Shown in pieces: positions 1-5,363 of a DNA stretch of 13,338 nucleotides (the first letter of the stretch is position 1; each line of letters begins with the position of its first letter). This DNA comes from Lentisphaerota bacterium (GTDB lineage: Bacteria; Verrucomicrobiota; Kiritimatiellia; JAAZAB01). The stretch is from positions 1-13,338 of the forward strand of contig JACQHI010000466.1 of assembly GCA_016199105.1 (NCBI GenBank). Reading direction: 5' to 3'. Position numbers and translations under genes: made by a program. The notes beneath the pieces are model-generated. The model saw nothing but the letters and a program-made list of their open reading frames with translations, had not been told where the DNA came from and did not search any database.

Positions 1-1
1 G

Positions 2-1492
2 AACTGGCGCAACGTGCGCGACATCGAGTTCGTCGCCCTGCATTACTGGGTCGAAAGCCGCGTGCCATTCAAGAGCATCGACGGCGCAACGCGCGAAGCC
101 CGACTCCAGTGGAAGCCGCGGATGCGGTTGACGGACGATCACACGGACAAAGGCGCGCCGTATTACGTGGAGAACGTGGGCGAGGCGCTGGAGAAACCCG
201 GCGAATGGTATCTCGATCGGCCGAGCGGACGCCTCACCTATCTCCCCCGCGGCGGCGAGACCATCAAAACGGCGGACATCGTCGCCCCGCGTCTGCCGCA
301 ACTCGCGATCCTGCGGGGCGACGCCGCCAGGGGCAAGCCGATCGAGCATGTACAGTTCGAGGGGCTGACCTTCAGCCATAGCGAATGGGTGCCGGGCCAG
401 GAAGCCCTGACCGCCGCGCCACAGGCGGCCTGTCACATCCCCGGCGCGCTGAGTTTTCGGCACGCGCGCCAGTGTGGCGTGCGGCAGTGCGCGATCGAGC
501 ACGTGGGGAGTTACGGCGTCGACTTGATGGAGGGGTGCACGGACGTTCAATTGACGGGCAATCGCATCGCCGATCTGGCGGGGGGCGGCGTAAAGATCTG
601 GCACACGCTGCCGCCCAAGACGTCGAGTCGCGCCGAGATCGCCGGCACGACGGCGCCCCGCCTGTCCTGTCGCCGCATCCGCGTGACCGACAACGAAATC
701 GCCGACGGCAGCCATCGCTGGCGGCAGGCGGTGGGCGTGCTGATCGGCAAATGCAGCGGCAACCAGGTGTTGCACAACCACATTCACGACTTCGACTACA
801 CGGGCATCAGCGTCGGCTGGACGTGGGGCTACGCCGAGGGCAACGCCTACGGCAACATCGTCGAACACAACCACATTCACCGGATCGGGCGCGGCGTGCT
901 GAGCGATATGGGCGCGATCTACCTGTTGAGCGTCTCGCCCGGCACGCGCGTCCGCTACAACCTCATCCACGACGTCGAGTCGCGGGGCTACGGCGGATGG
1001 GGCATTTATACCGACGAAGGGTCCTCCTTCATCCTGATCGAGAACAACGTCGTCTATCGCACCAAGAGCGCGGGGTTCCATCAGCACTACGGCCGCGAGA
1101 ATCTCGTCCGCAACAACATCTTCGCGTTCGGACGCGAGGCGCAGTTCACGCGGTCGCGCCTGGAATCCCACTCGAGCTTCACGCTGACGGGCAACATTTT
1201 TTACTTCGACGTTGGAGATAAAGTCGCCACGGGCGACTGGACCGGCTTGCGCGCCGTCGTGGACCGCAATCTGTACTTCAACACGCGGGGCAAGCCGCTC
1301 GAGTTTGCGGGCGGCACGCTCCGGCGGTGGCAGCGCCGCGGCATGGACCGCCACAGCCTCGTGGCCGACCCGCGCTTCGTCGCTCCCCGGCGCGGGGATT
1401 TCCGCCTCAAGCGCGGCTCCCCCGCGGCGAAAATCGGATTCGTCCCCATCGATGTGTCGGACGTCGGCCCGAGAAAGAACGGAGAAGCATGA
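2..1492 (+). CDS. Right-handed parallel beta-helix protein (5' partial), probable polysaccharide-active enzyme
   Basis: The reading frame is open to the left edge, so the gene starts outside the window and any signal peptide is missing; the GTG at 14 is internal. Residues are numbered from that GTG. Residues 50-100 (YYVENVGEALEKPGEWYLD, then a YLPRGGE turn) match the beta-sandwich-like insert common in large bacterial beta-helix glycan-active proteins. From about 145 to 410 there is a series of beta-helix coils with asparagine-ladder turns: TGNRI, DNEI, HNHIHDF, EHNHIHRIG, RYNLIHDV, IENNVVY, RNNIFAF, TGNIFYF. The GGWGIYTDEGSS stretch (327-338) and acidic and histidine residues around D298 and H356-H358 could line a substrate groove. 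These folds occur in polysaccharide lyases and in glycoside hydrolase families such as GH120 or GH141; the exact family cannot be decided here. Location is probably exported (inference). An inverted repeat begins at the stop codon. Confidence 0.85.
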   Translation, partial: NWRNVRDIEFVALHYWVESRVPFKSIDGATREARLQWKPRMRLTDDHTDKGAPYYVENVGEALEKPGEWYLDRPSGRLTYLPRGGETIKTADIVAPRLPQLAILRGDAARGKPIEHVQFEGLTFSHSEWVPGQEALTAAPQAACHIPGALSFRHARQCGVRQCAIEHVGSYGVDLMEGCTDVQLTGNRIADLAGGGVKIWHTLPPKTSSRAEIAGTTAPRLSCRRIRVTDNEIADGSHRWRQAVGVLIGKCSGNQVLHNHIHDFDYTGISVGWTWGYAEGNAYGNIVEHNHIHRIGRGVLSDMGAIYLLSVSPGTRVRYNLIHDVESRGYGGWGIYTDEGSSFILIENNVVYRTKSAGFHQHYGRENLVRNNIFAFGREAQFTRSRLESHSSFTLTGNIFYFDVGDKVATGDWTGLRAVVDRNLYFNTRGKPLEFAGGTLRRWQRRGMDRHSLVADPRFVAPRRGDFRLKRGSPAAKIGFVPIDVSDVGPRKNGEA

Positions 1493-1611
1493 ACATCGAA
1501 CGCCGAACATCCAACTTCGACTTGTCCGCCATAGCCTCCCAGGCGACGGCGGAACTCCGAAGTTCGGATCGGATCTGCACTTCGACGTTATACGTTCGAC
1601 GTTCGGTGTTC
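1491..1611. repeat. Inverted repeat with ~30-nt arms at the end of the beta-helix gene
   Basis: The left arm (1491-1520) and right arm (1582-1611) are reverse complements at about 24 of 30 positions. Each arm is built from short GAACATCGAACG / CGTTCGGTGTTCG-like units. The left arm begins inside the TGA stop codon (1490-1492) of the beta-helix gene. The 61-nt centre contains a separate 29-nt imperfect palindrome (1525-1553). In translation the left arm gives a NIERRTSNFD-like peptide, which is a sign of a dispersed non-coding repeat and not of a gene. It could fold as a long hairpin in RNA and act as a terminator or RNA-stability element, but no poly-T tract follows. Confidence 0.7.
1525..1553. 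repeat. 29-nt imperfect palindrome, copy A
   Basis: TCCGCC at 1525-1530 pairs with GGCGGA at 1548-1553. The inner part reads ATAGCC..GGCGAC. The same 29-nt plan recurs at 2934-2962 (reversed orientation) and 5095-5123, with a 26-nt variant at 5167-5192. Here it sits in the loop of a larger inverted repeat. Confidence 0.7.
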
Positions 1612-1696
1612 GACGTTGTCTCATTCCTGTTCCATCGGCATTGTCCGCCAATCCGAAGCCAAACTGAACCCTGAGATACGAAAGGTTATCCCCCCA

Positions 1697-2920
1697 ATGA
1701 AACTCAATCCCACCGTCACCGCCAGGGGTTTGGTCAAACTCTGGAATTATTTCTCGCATCACTTCATCGCGAGCCCGGGCATGGCCCACCCGATGCCGTC
1801 CTGCTTCTCGGAGGCCTACGCCGTCATGGGCGCGGCCCGCACGATGGATCTCCTGGACGACGCGCACCAGACCGCCATCTGCCGCCGGTTCAACGTCCGG
1901 ATGATGCAGTTCCAGGGCGTGCACTGGCCGGACATGTTCGACATGGGCTACGGCTACGACCGCGACGCCCAGGGCGTGGTCAATTGCTCCTGCGTGGCCG
2001 ACAACGCCTCCACCGCCAACGGCATGCTCACGACCGTCAGCCGGTTTCCCCACCTGCCCGAGAACCCGCAAGCGCTCGCCAGCGTGCGCCGCTACATTGA
2101 TTACTGCCTGGAGCATTTTCTCACCGACAAGGGCGTGATGGGCGTGGGCGTGCTCGGCCACCAGGTGAATCCCGAAAACATGCGCGAGTACTGGTGCGCC
2201 AACTCCCTCTTCGCCGCGACGTTGATCCGCTACGCCACGGTGAGCGGCGACGCCCGCTACTACGACCTCGCCGTGCCCCTCGTCGAATTCATCGCGACCT
2301 ACGACTACAAGCACACGCTCTGGAACGAATGGACCCGGTGCGCCCCGCAGCAGATTATCCTCTATACGTCGGAGGGGCTGGTGCCCGCGCTCGCCAGTCC
2401 CGGGATGACGTCCCGGCTGTCCGTGCCGCTACGGAACGTCATCCAGTTCACGCCGAAGACCGAGCCGGAGAAACGCGTGCCCGCGCAGGCCCCGAACCTG
2501 ATGCACACCGGGTTCGCGTCCGGTGTCGCCGCCGGCGGCGACACCATCCGGGCGCGGACCGTCGCGCGGTTTTCCGAGTTCATGGAATGGCTGCACTACA
2601 ACCAACGGGCGGAGGGCTGCTTCGAGCACCCGGCCTCGGCTCATTATCGCTGCTACGAGCCCGGCCTGACCTGGATTCTCCTCGAGGCCGCCGAAACCCT
2701 GGAGGGCTTCGCGTGGCTGGAAACCATCGCCGCCCGGCAGCTCCGTTTCATGTCCACCGACGCCGGCAAGCTCTACTACGGGCTTTACGCGAACGATTTC
2801 GCGTCAAGTCTCGCACTGCTCGCATTTGCGACCGCCGGCGCCTGGCTGAAGAAGCGCGACCCCGCCGCCTGGGAGACCGCCCTGGAGAACGTCTTCGAGC
2901 GCGGCGAAGACATCTGGTAA
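1697..2920 (+). CDS. Hypothetical protein, probable (alpha/alpha) toroid fold, glycosidase-like
   Basis: The protein has 407 residues from the ATG at 1697. An in-frame upstream extension to 1616 exists but lies in repeat-derived DNA, so the ATG is preferred; an AAAGG about 12 nt upstream is only a weak ribosome site. No signal peptide or membrane segment is visible, so it is probably cytosolic. The sequence alternates aromatic-rich loops with amphipathic helices: the WNYFSHHF region (16-23), HWPDMFDMGYGYDRD (76-90), the helix pair at 166-202 with SGDARYYDLAVPLVEF, then HYRCYEPGLTWILLEAAE (316-333), YYGLYANDFASSLALLAF (360-377). This pattern of helix pairs with Trp, Tyr, Asp and His in loops resembles six-hairpin glycosidases and epimerases, such as unsaturated glucuronyl hydrolase or C5-epimerase relatives. 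No catalytic pair can be named with confidence. The neighbouring beta-helix and SGNH genes fit a role in glycan metabolism (inference). GC content and codon use agree with its neighbours. Confidence 0.8.
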   Translation: MKLNPTVTARGLVKLWNYFSHHFIASPGMAHPMPSCFSEAYAVMGAARTMDLLDDAHQTAICRRFNVRMMQFQGVHWPDMFDMGYGYDRDAQGVVNCSCVADNASTANGMLTTVSRFPHLPENPQALASVRRYIDYCLEHFLTDKGVMGVGVLGHQVNPENMREYWCANSLFAATLIRYATVSGDARYYDLAVPLVEFIATYDYKHTLWNEWTRCAPQQIILYTSEGLVPALASPGMTSRLSVPLRNVIQFTPKTEPEKRVPAQAPNLMHTGFASGVAAGGDTIRARTVARFSEFMEWLHYNQRAEGCFEHPASAHYRCYEPGLTWILLEAAETLEGFAWLETIAARQLRFMSTDAGKLYYGLYANDFASSLALLAFATAGAWLKKRDPAAWETALENVFERGEDIW

Positions 2921-3070
2921 ACAGCAGGCTCGTTCCGCCGTCGCCCTTTGGGCTGTGGCGGACAAGACCGCCTGCTGTAGAAAATCAACCGGGCCGCCGC
3001 GTGAGGTCACACGGCCTACAGTTTCCCCTCGTTTGTGAGGGGTGTTGTAGGCCCGGTGACCCCACCGGGC
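2921..3070. repeat. Nested hairpin cluster immediately after the toroid-like gene
   Basis: Directly after the TAA stop, ACAGCAGGC (2921-2929) pairs with GCCTGCTGT (2970-2978). These arms enclose a 29-nt palindrome (2934-2962). Two further hairpins follow: CCCCTC (3025-3030) with GAGGGG (3037-3042), and the perfect 8-bp stem GCCCGGTG (3051-3058) with CACCGGGC (3063-3070). Any of these could end transcription of the upstream gene, but there is no clear T-run, so a dispersed repeat origin is equally likely. The rest of the gap to 3189 shows no coding signal. Confidence 0.65.
2934..2962. repeat. 29-nt imperfect palindrome, copy B (reversed orientation)
   Basis: TCCGCC (2934-2939) pairs with GGCGGA (2957-2962), with an inner GCCC-TTT-GGGC core. 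Its reverse complement aligns without gaps to the copies at 1525-1553 and 5095-5123. It is nested inside the 9-bp inverted repeat 2921-2929/2970-2978. Confidence 0.7.
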
Positions 3071-3189
3071 GATTATTTCGCAGCTTCCGAGACATTATTG
3101 CATGCTTTTTCTGTTATTGATTTCTTCGCAAAAAAGCGGACCCTCGCAGGGAATAGTGCTGGTTAATCATATTCGTTGGGCTCAGCAAT

Positions 3190-3537
3190 ATGAACAGAAA
3201 CACAACAACTGAAACTCAGACGCCCCCGAACTGGGCACACCTTTTGTCCTGTTGCGCATTCGCTGTCCCGCCGGGCGTGGCGATCGTTCAAATATACCAC
3301 GATGCGATAGCCATCCTGCACTCCTCTAGCCTCTCTTGGGATCTGTTCGTAGCGCGGTTCGGAACGAGTTTTGTGGTCCATCCAATTGTGATCGTCGCAT
3401 CAATTTCGGCCTTCCTGTTTATGGGATTGCGATGGCGTGTCTTCTATGCGCTCACAAAACGAAGGCAATGGCTTCTTATGTTGGGATGCTGGATGGCCGA
3501 TATCGTAGGATTTGCTCTCTGTATGATGATGACATAG
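3190..3537 (+). CDS. Small predicted membrane protein, unknown function
   Basis: The predicted protein has 115 residues and three hydrophobic stretches: about 17-44 (WAHLLSCCAFAVPPGV onward), 60-80 (SFVVHPIVIVASISAFLFM) and 93-114 (WLLMLGCWMADIVGFAL). Basic residues between the second and third (RWRVFYALTKRR, 81-92) would favour a cytosolic loop. The N-terminus is polar and threonine-rich. I do not recognise the family. No convincing Shine-Dalgarno precedes the ATG. Base composition is less GC-rich than in neighbouring genes, and clear third-position bias is hard to judge over this length. The gene could be horizontally acquired or a decaying reading frame. It is flanked on both sides by repeat clusters. 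Confidence 0.5.
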   Translation: MNRNTTTETQTPPNWAHLLSCCAFAVPPGVAIVQIYHDAIAILHSSSLSWDLFVARFGTSFVVHPIVIVASISAFLFMGLRWRVFYALTKRRQWLLMLGCWMADIVGFALCMMMT

Positions 3538-3657
3538 CCCGACAACGCACTGCTCCCGGATTGCTCACCTGCGGAGGGAACTCGGCGACTGATTCACCAC
3601 ATTCGCCAGAAAGAATAAAATCTCCTTTTATCGCCAGATTCCATCGAAGGATCCCTG

Positions 3658-3681
3658 AGGGACGGCGAGGCCGCCATCCCT
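3658..3681. repeat. Hairpin repeat AGGGACGGC/GCCATCCCT
   Basis: AGGGACGGC (3658-3666) pairs with GCCATCCCT (3673-3681), with one mismatch that is a wobble pair in RNA, around a GAGGCC loop. A CCCGGG follows. It could act as a terminator-like structure or be a dispersed palindrome; no T-run is present. Confidence 0.5.
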
Positions 3682-3762
3682 CCCGGGAATATTCTGACGT
3701 TTCGACAGGTTTTGGGTGGTCCCGATTCGTCAAACAGAACACGAAAACTTTGCTCGCTGAAC

Positions 3763-3789
3763 TTTCGTGTATTTCGTGTGTTTCGTAGT
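3763..3789. repeat. Three tandem 9-nt TTTCGTG-type units
   Basis: The units are TTTCGTGTA (3763-3771), TTTCGTGTG (3772-3780) and TTTCGTAGT (3781-3789). An ACACGAAAAC about 20 nt upstream (3739-3748) is their inverse, so a hairpin is possible. On the minus strand this reads as TTKHTKYTK, a peptide pattern I recognise from over-predicted ORFs in environmental genomes; it marks a dispersed repeat rather than a protein. Confidence 0.6.
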
Positions 3790-3817
3790 TAAAAATTCCA
3801 GTGGGTTGTGGCTCGTG

Positions 3818-3839
3818 CTTCGTAGCGAAGGGACTTCGC
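3818..3839. repeat. Two overlapping, mutually exclusive hairpins
   Basis: CTTCG (3818-3822) can pair with CGAAG (3826-3830), or GCGAAG (3825-3830) can pair with CTTCGC (3834-3839). Both cannot form together. The element lies 33 nt upstream of the SGNH gene's ribosome site. It is probably a dispersed repeat; a switching role is only a possibility. Confidence 0.4.
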
Positions 3840-3871
3840 CACTGCGCAGAGTAGCAGCGTTAACCCGCGCC

Positions 3872-3876
3872 AGGAG
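3872..3876 (+). promoter_or_regulatory. Ribosome binding site AGGAG for the SGNH gene
   Basis: AGGAG lies 6 nt before GTG 3883. No in-frame ATG has comparable support, so this site fixes an unusual GTG start. Confidence 0.75.
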
Positions 3877-3882
3877 ATTCCA

Positions 3883-4911
3883 GTGAATTTCAAACAAATC
3901 GAATTCCACAATGTCGGCGAGTTGGGAAAGCGAGACGGGGTTCCGGGGCTTTTCCTGTACCGGTATCCCGCGGCGGTCCGGAAAGCCATGACGCCGCTGG
4001 GAAACGTCGCGGCAACCAATTCGTCCGGCGTCGAGCTCCGGTTCTGCACGGACTCCTATTGGGGCAGCGTGACGCTCTCGCTGCACAGCGAGTACGCCTG
4101 GCAAACGACGGGCTCGGTCGATGTCTATAAGGGCGATATCTTTTGCGGGCGCCATACGATCGAGGAAGGCCGCCTTTATACCATCAAACTGACGCCGCCC
4201 GCCCTGCTCCGCGAGCTCAACGACAAGGCCTTTGCGGGCGCCCATTTCGCCCCGACGGTCTGGCGGCTGGTGCTCGGCGACGGCATCTTCATCTTTCACG
4301 AAGTCACCACGGCGGGCCGGCCGATCCGACCGCCGAAAAAGGACGAGAAACCCCGGCTGCGCTGGCTGGCCTACGGCTCGTCCATCACCAACGTCGCGGC
4401 GGACGGCTATGTGCATCACGCGGCGCGGCTCCTCGGCGTCGATTTGCTCAACAAGGGCATGTGCGGCTCCTGCTGTTGCGAAAAGGAAACCGCGGCGTAT
4501 CTGGCCGGGAAGGAGACCTGGGATTTCGCCACGCTCGAGCTCGGCGTTAATATGCGAGGGCAACCATACAGAACGGATTTCGAAAAACGCGCGAAGGAGT
4601 TCGTATCCATCCTCCGCCGCCGCCATCCGGACAAACCCATCGTTCTGATCGGCATCTTCCCCAACAGCGACGATTACCAGATTCGGCCCAACGACATGGG
4701 CGCCTGCAATCGCGAGTATCGGCAGGCGCTCCGGAATATCGTCGCGAAAGCCAACAGCCCCAATCTTCAGCTCATCGAAGGCGACCGAGTGCTCACGCAT
4801 TTCGGCGGACTGGGCCAGGACCTGATCCATCCCTCGCCCGCCGGCCACGTCCTGATGGGCCGGAACCTCGCGGCTCTTCTGGAACCGGTAATAAAGAAAC
4901 TGAAACGCTGA
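3883..4911 (+). CDS. SGNH/GDSL-family esterase with N-terminal beta-sandwich domain
   Basis: The 342-residue protein starts at GTG 3883, supported by AGGAG 6 nt upstream. Residues 1-155 are beta-rich; SSGVELRFCTDSYWGSVTLSL (47-67) resembles the N-terminal domain of SsfX3-type and carbohydrate esterase SGNH proteins. Residues 158-340 form the hydrolase domain. Block I is YGSSIT (164-169), with Ser167 as likely nucleophile and Ser166 in place of the usual Asp. Gly192 or Gly195 in NKGMCGSC is block II. The GVNM of LELGVNM (219-224) is block III, with Asn223 in the oxyanion hole. DLIHPS (313-318) supplies Asp313 and His316 of the triad. An odd run of three cysteines (197-199) follows block II. 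There is no signal peptide, so it is probably cytosolic. The likely role is removing acyl groups from a sugar or glycan breakdown product, consistent with the upstream beta-helix gene (inference). A long minus-strand open frame covers the same DNA but has no family signature. Confidence 0.9.
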   Translation: MNFKQIEFHNVGELGKRDGVPGLFLYRYPAAVRKAMTPLGNVAATNSSGVELRFCTDSYWGSVTLSLHSEYAWQTTGSVDVYKGDIFCGRHTIEEGRLYTIKLTPPALLRELNDKAFAGAHFAPTVWRLVLGDGIFIFHEVTTAGRPIRPPKKDEKPRLRWLAYGSSITNVAADGYVHHAARLLGVDLLNKGMCGSCCCEKETAAYLAGKETWDFATLELGVNMRGQPYRTDFEKRAKEFVSILRRRHPDKPIVLIGIFPNSDDYQIRPNDMGACNREYRQALRNIVAKANSPNLQLIEGDRVLTHFGGLGQDLIHPSPAGHVLMGRNLAALLEPVIKKLKR

Positions 4912-5010
4912 GCCAGGGACAATAGCAGGTCATCCAGGCGAAACCGTCTCACGCAAAGCTCCGGGAGCCACGTTCTTCAACAGTCATTGATGATCTTGAA
5001 CAATATCCGG

Positions 5011-5055
5011 CAGCCTGAAGGGCTGCAATTCGATAGCCCAGGGCAACGCCCTGGG
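5011..5055. repeat. Paired hairpins, second with a perfect 8-bp stem
   Basis: CAGCC (5011-5015) pairs with GGCTG (5021-5025) around TGAAG. Then CCCAGGGC (5037-5044) pairs perfectly with GCCCTGGG (5048-5055) around an AAC loop. The texture (CCTGAAGGG, CCCAGGG, then GACCCCGTTGGGGTC downstream) is one I associate with dispersed palindromic elements of environmental genomes, not with a factor-independent terminator. Confidence 0.6.
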
Positions 5056-5094
5056 ATGACGAAGGAAAAGGAACCCTCCCTGCACTCTGACTGG

Positions 5095-5123
5095 TCCTCC
5101 GTAGCCCAAAGGGCGAAGGAGGA
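5095..5123. repeat. 29-nt imperfect palindrome, copy C
   Basis: TCCTCC (5095-5100) pairs with GGAGGA (5118-5123). The inner GCCC-AAA-GGGC core forms its own stem. It aligns without gaps to 1525-1553 and to the reverse complement of 2934-2962. Its first 12 nt are also complementary at 11 of 12 positions to 5181-5192. Confidence 0.7.
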
Positions 5124-5166
5124 AGGGGTGCAATTCTTTCGCTGCGAATCAAAGAGTTCGACTCCT

Positions 5167-5192
5167 TCCGCCTTCACCAAGGCTACGGCGGA
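5167..5192. repeat. 26-nt imperfect palindrome, copy D (shortened)
   Basis: TCCGCC (5167-5172) pairs with GGCGGA (5187-5192), with a shortened centre. The right half GGCTACGGCGGA is the inverse of the left half of the copy at 5095, so copies C and D face each other and could form one large hairpin. Confidence 0.65.
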
Positions 5193-5264
5193 CATGTCAG
5201 GGTCGGCGGGATTGTTTTTGGATGCTCTAACTAATCCCTGGGTTTCACCCGGTGCTGACGAATG

Positions 5265-5281
5265 CGACCCCGTTGGGGTCG
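5265..5281. repeat. Perfect 7-bp hairpin CGACCCC/GGGGTCG
   Basis: CGACCCC (5265-5271) pairs perfectly with GGGGTCG (5275-5281) around GTT, followed by an A-rich stretch (AAAACAAAAAAC). Read on the minus strand the stem is preceded, not followed, by T-rich sequence, so it is a poor terminator in that direction. On the plus strand no T-run follows. Confidence 0.55.
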
Positions 5282-5327
5282 AAAACAAAAAACAGCCAGC
5301 ACGCCAGTGTAATCCTGAAAATCGGGT

Positions 5328-5356
5328 TTGACTTATTTCTCCCATGGAAAGATCAT
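5328..5356 (+). promoter_or_regulatory. Weak candidate promoter for the large secreted protein
   Basis: TTGACT (5328-5333) lies 17 nt before GATCAT (5351-5356). That gives 5/6 and 4/6 matches to the housekeeping -35 and -10 consensus. The first available ATG, at 5364, is only 8 nt after the -10, so the transcript would be nearly leaderless. Matches of this quality are common by chance. Confidence 0.2.
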
Positions 5357-5363
5357 CCGGCCC

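Larger units (their letters stand above)
3538..3882. other. Repeat-bearing gap without a gene
   Basis: This 345-bp gap holds no credible coding region. It contains, in order, a 9-bp hairpin at 3658-3681, a TTTCGTG tandem repeat at 3763-3789, a pair of mutually exclusive small hairpins at 3818-3839, and the ribosome binding site of the next gene at 3872-3876. The first 110 bp (3538-3650) show no recognisable structure. Confidence 0.6.
4912..5363. other. Composite repeat block in a gene-free gap
   Basis: This 452-bp gap contains no credible gene. From 5011 to 5281 it is almost entirely hairpins: 5011-5025, 5037-5055, two palindromes at 5095-5123 and 5167-5192, and 5265-5281. Positions 4912-5010 show nothing recognisable. 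A possible promoter for the large secreted gene lies at 5328-5356. Confidence 0.6.

Noticed and set aside
385..1221. Second-frame 278-codon frame within the beta-helix gene
   Set aside because: The product is Arg-rich with no fold signature, while the main frame shows beta-helix coils throughout.
1616..1696. 27-codon N-terminal extension of the toroid-like protein
   Set aside because: It lies next to the repeat, has no homologous look, and the ATG at 1697 follows a weak AAAGG site.
3051..3070. Factor-independent terminator after the toroid-like gene
   Set aside because: The stem is strong but there is no T-run behind it. It is listed only as a hairpin repeat.
3730..4848. Long minus-strand open frame (372 codons) opposite the SGNH gene
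   Set aside because: The plus strand carries clear SGNH catalytic blocks and a good ribosome site. The minus product is low-complexity Arg/Ala-rich and ends in the repeat-derived TTKHTKYTK peptide.
5011..5281. CRISPR array
   Set aside because: The repeats are palindromes of different types with no regular spacer lengths and no cas genes nearby.
4987..5331. Plus-strand 114-codon frame over the hairpin block
   Set aside because: It is built entirely of palindromic repeats (5011-5281), so a protein is unlikely.
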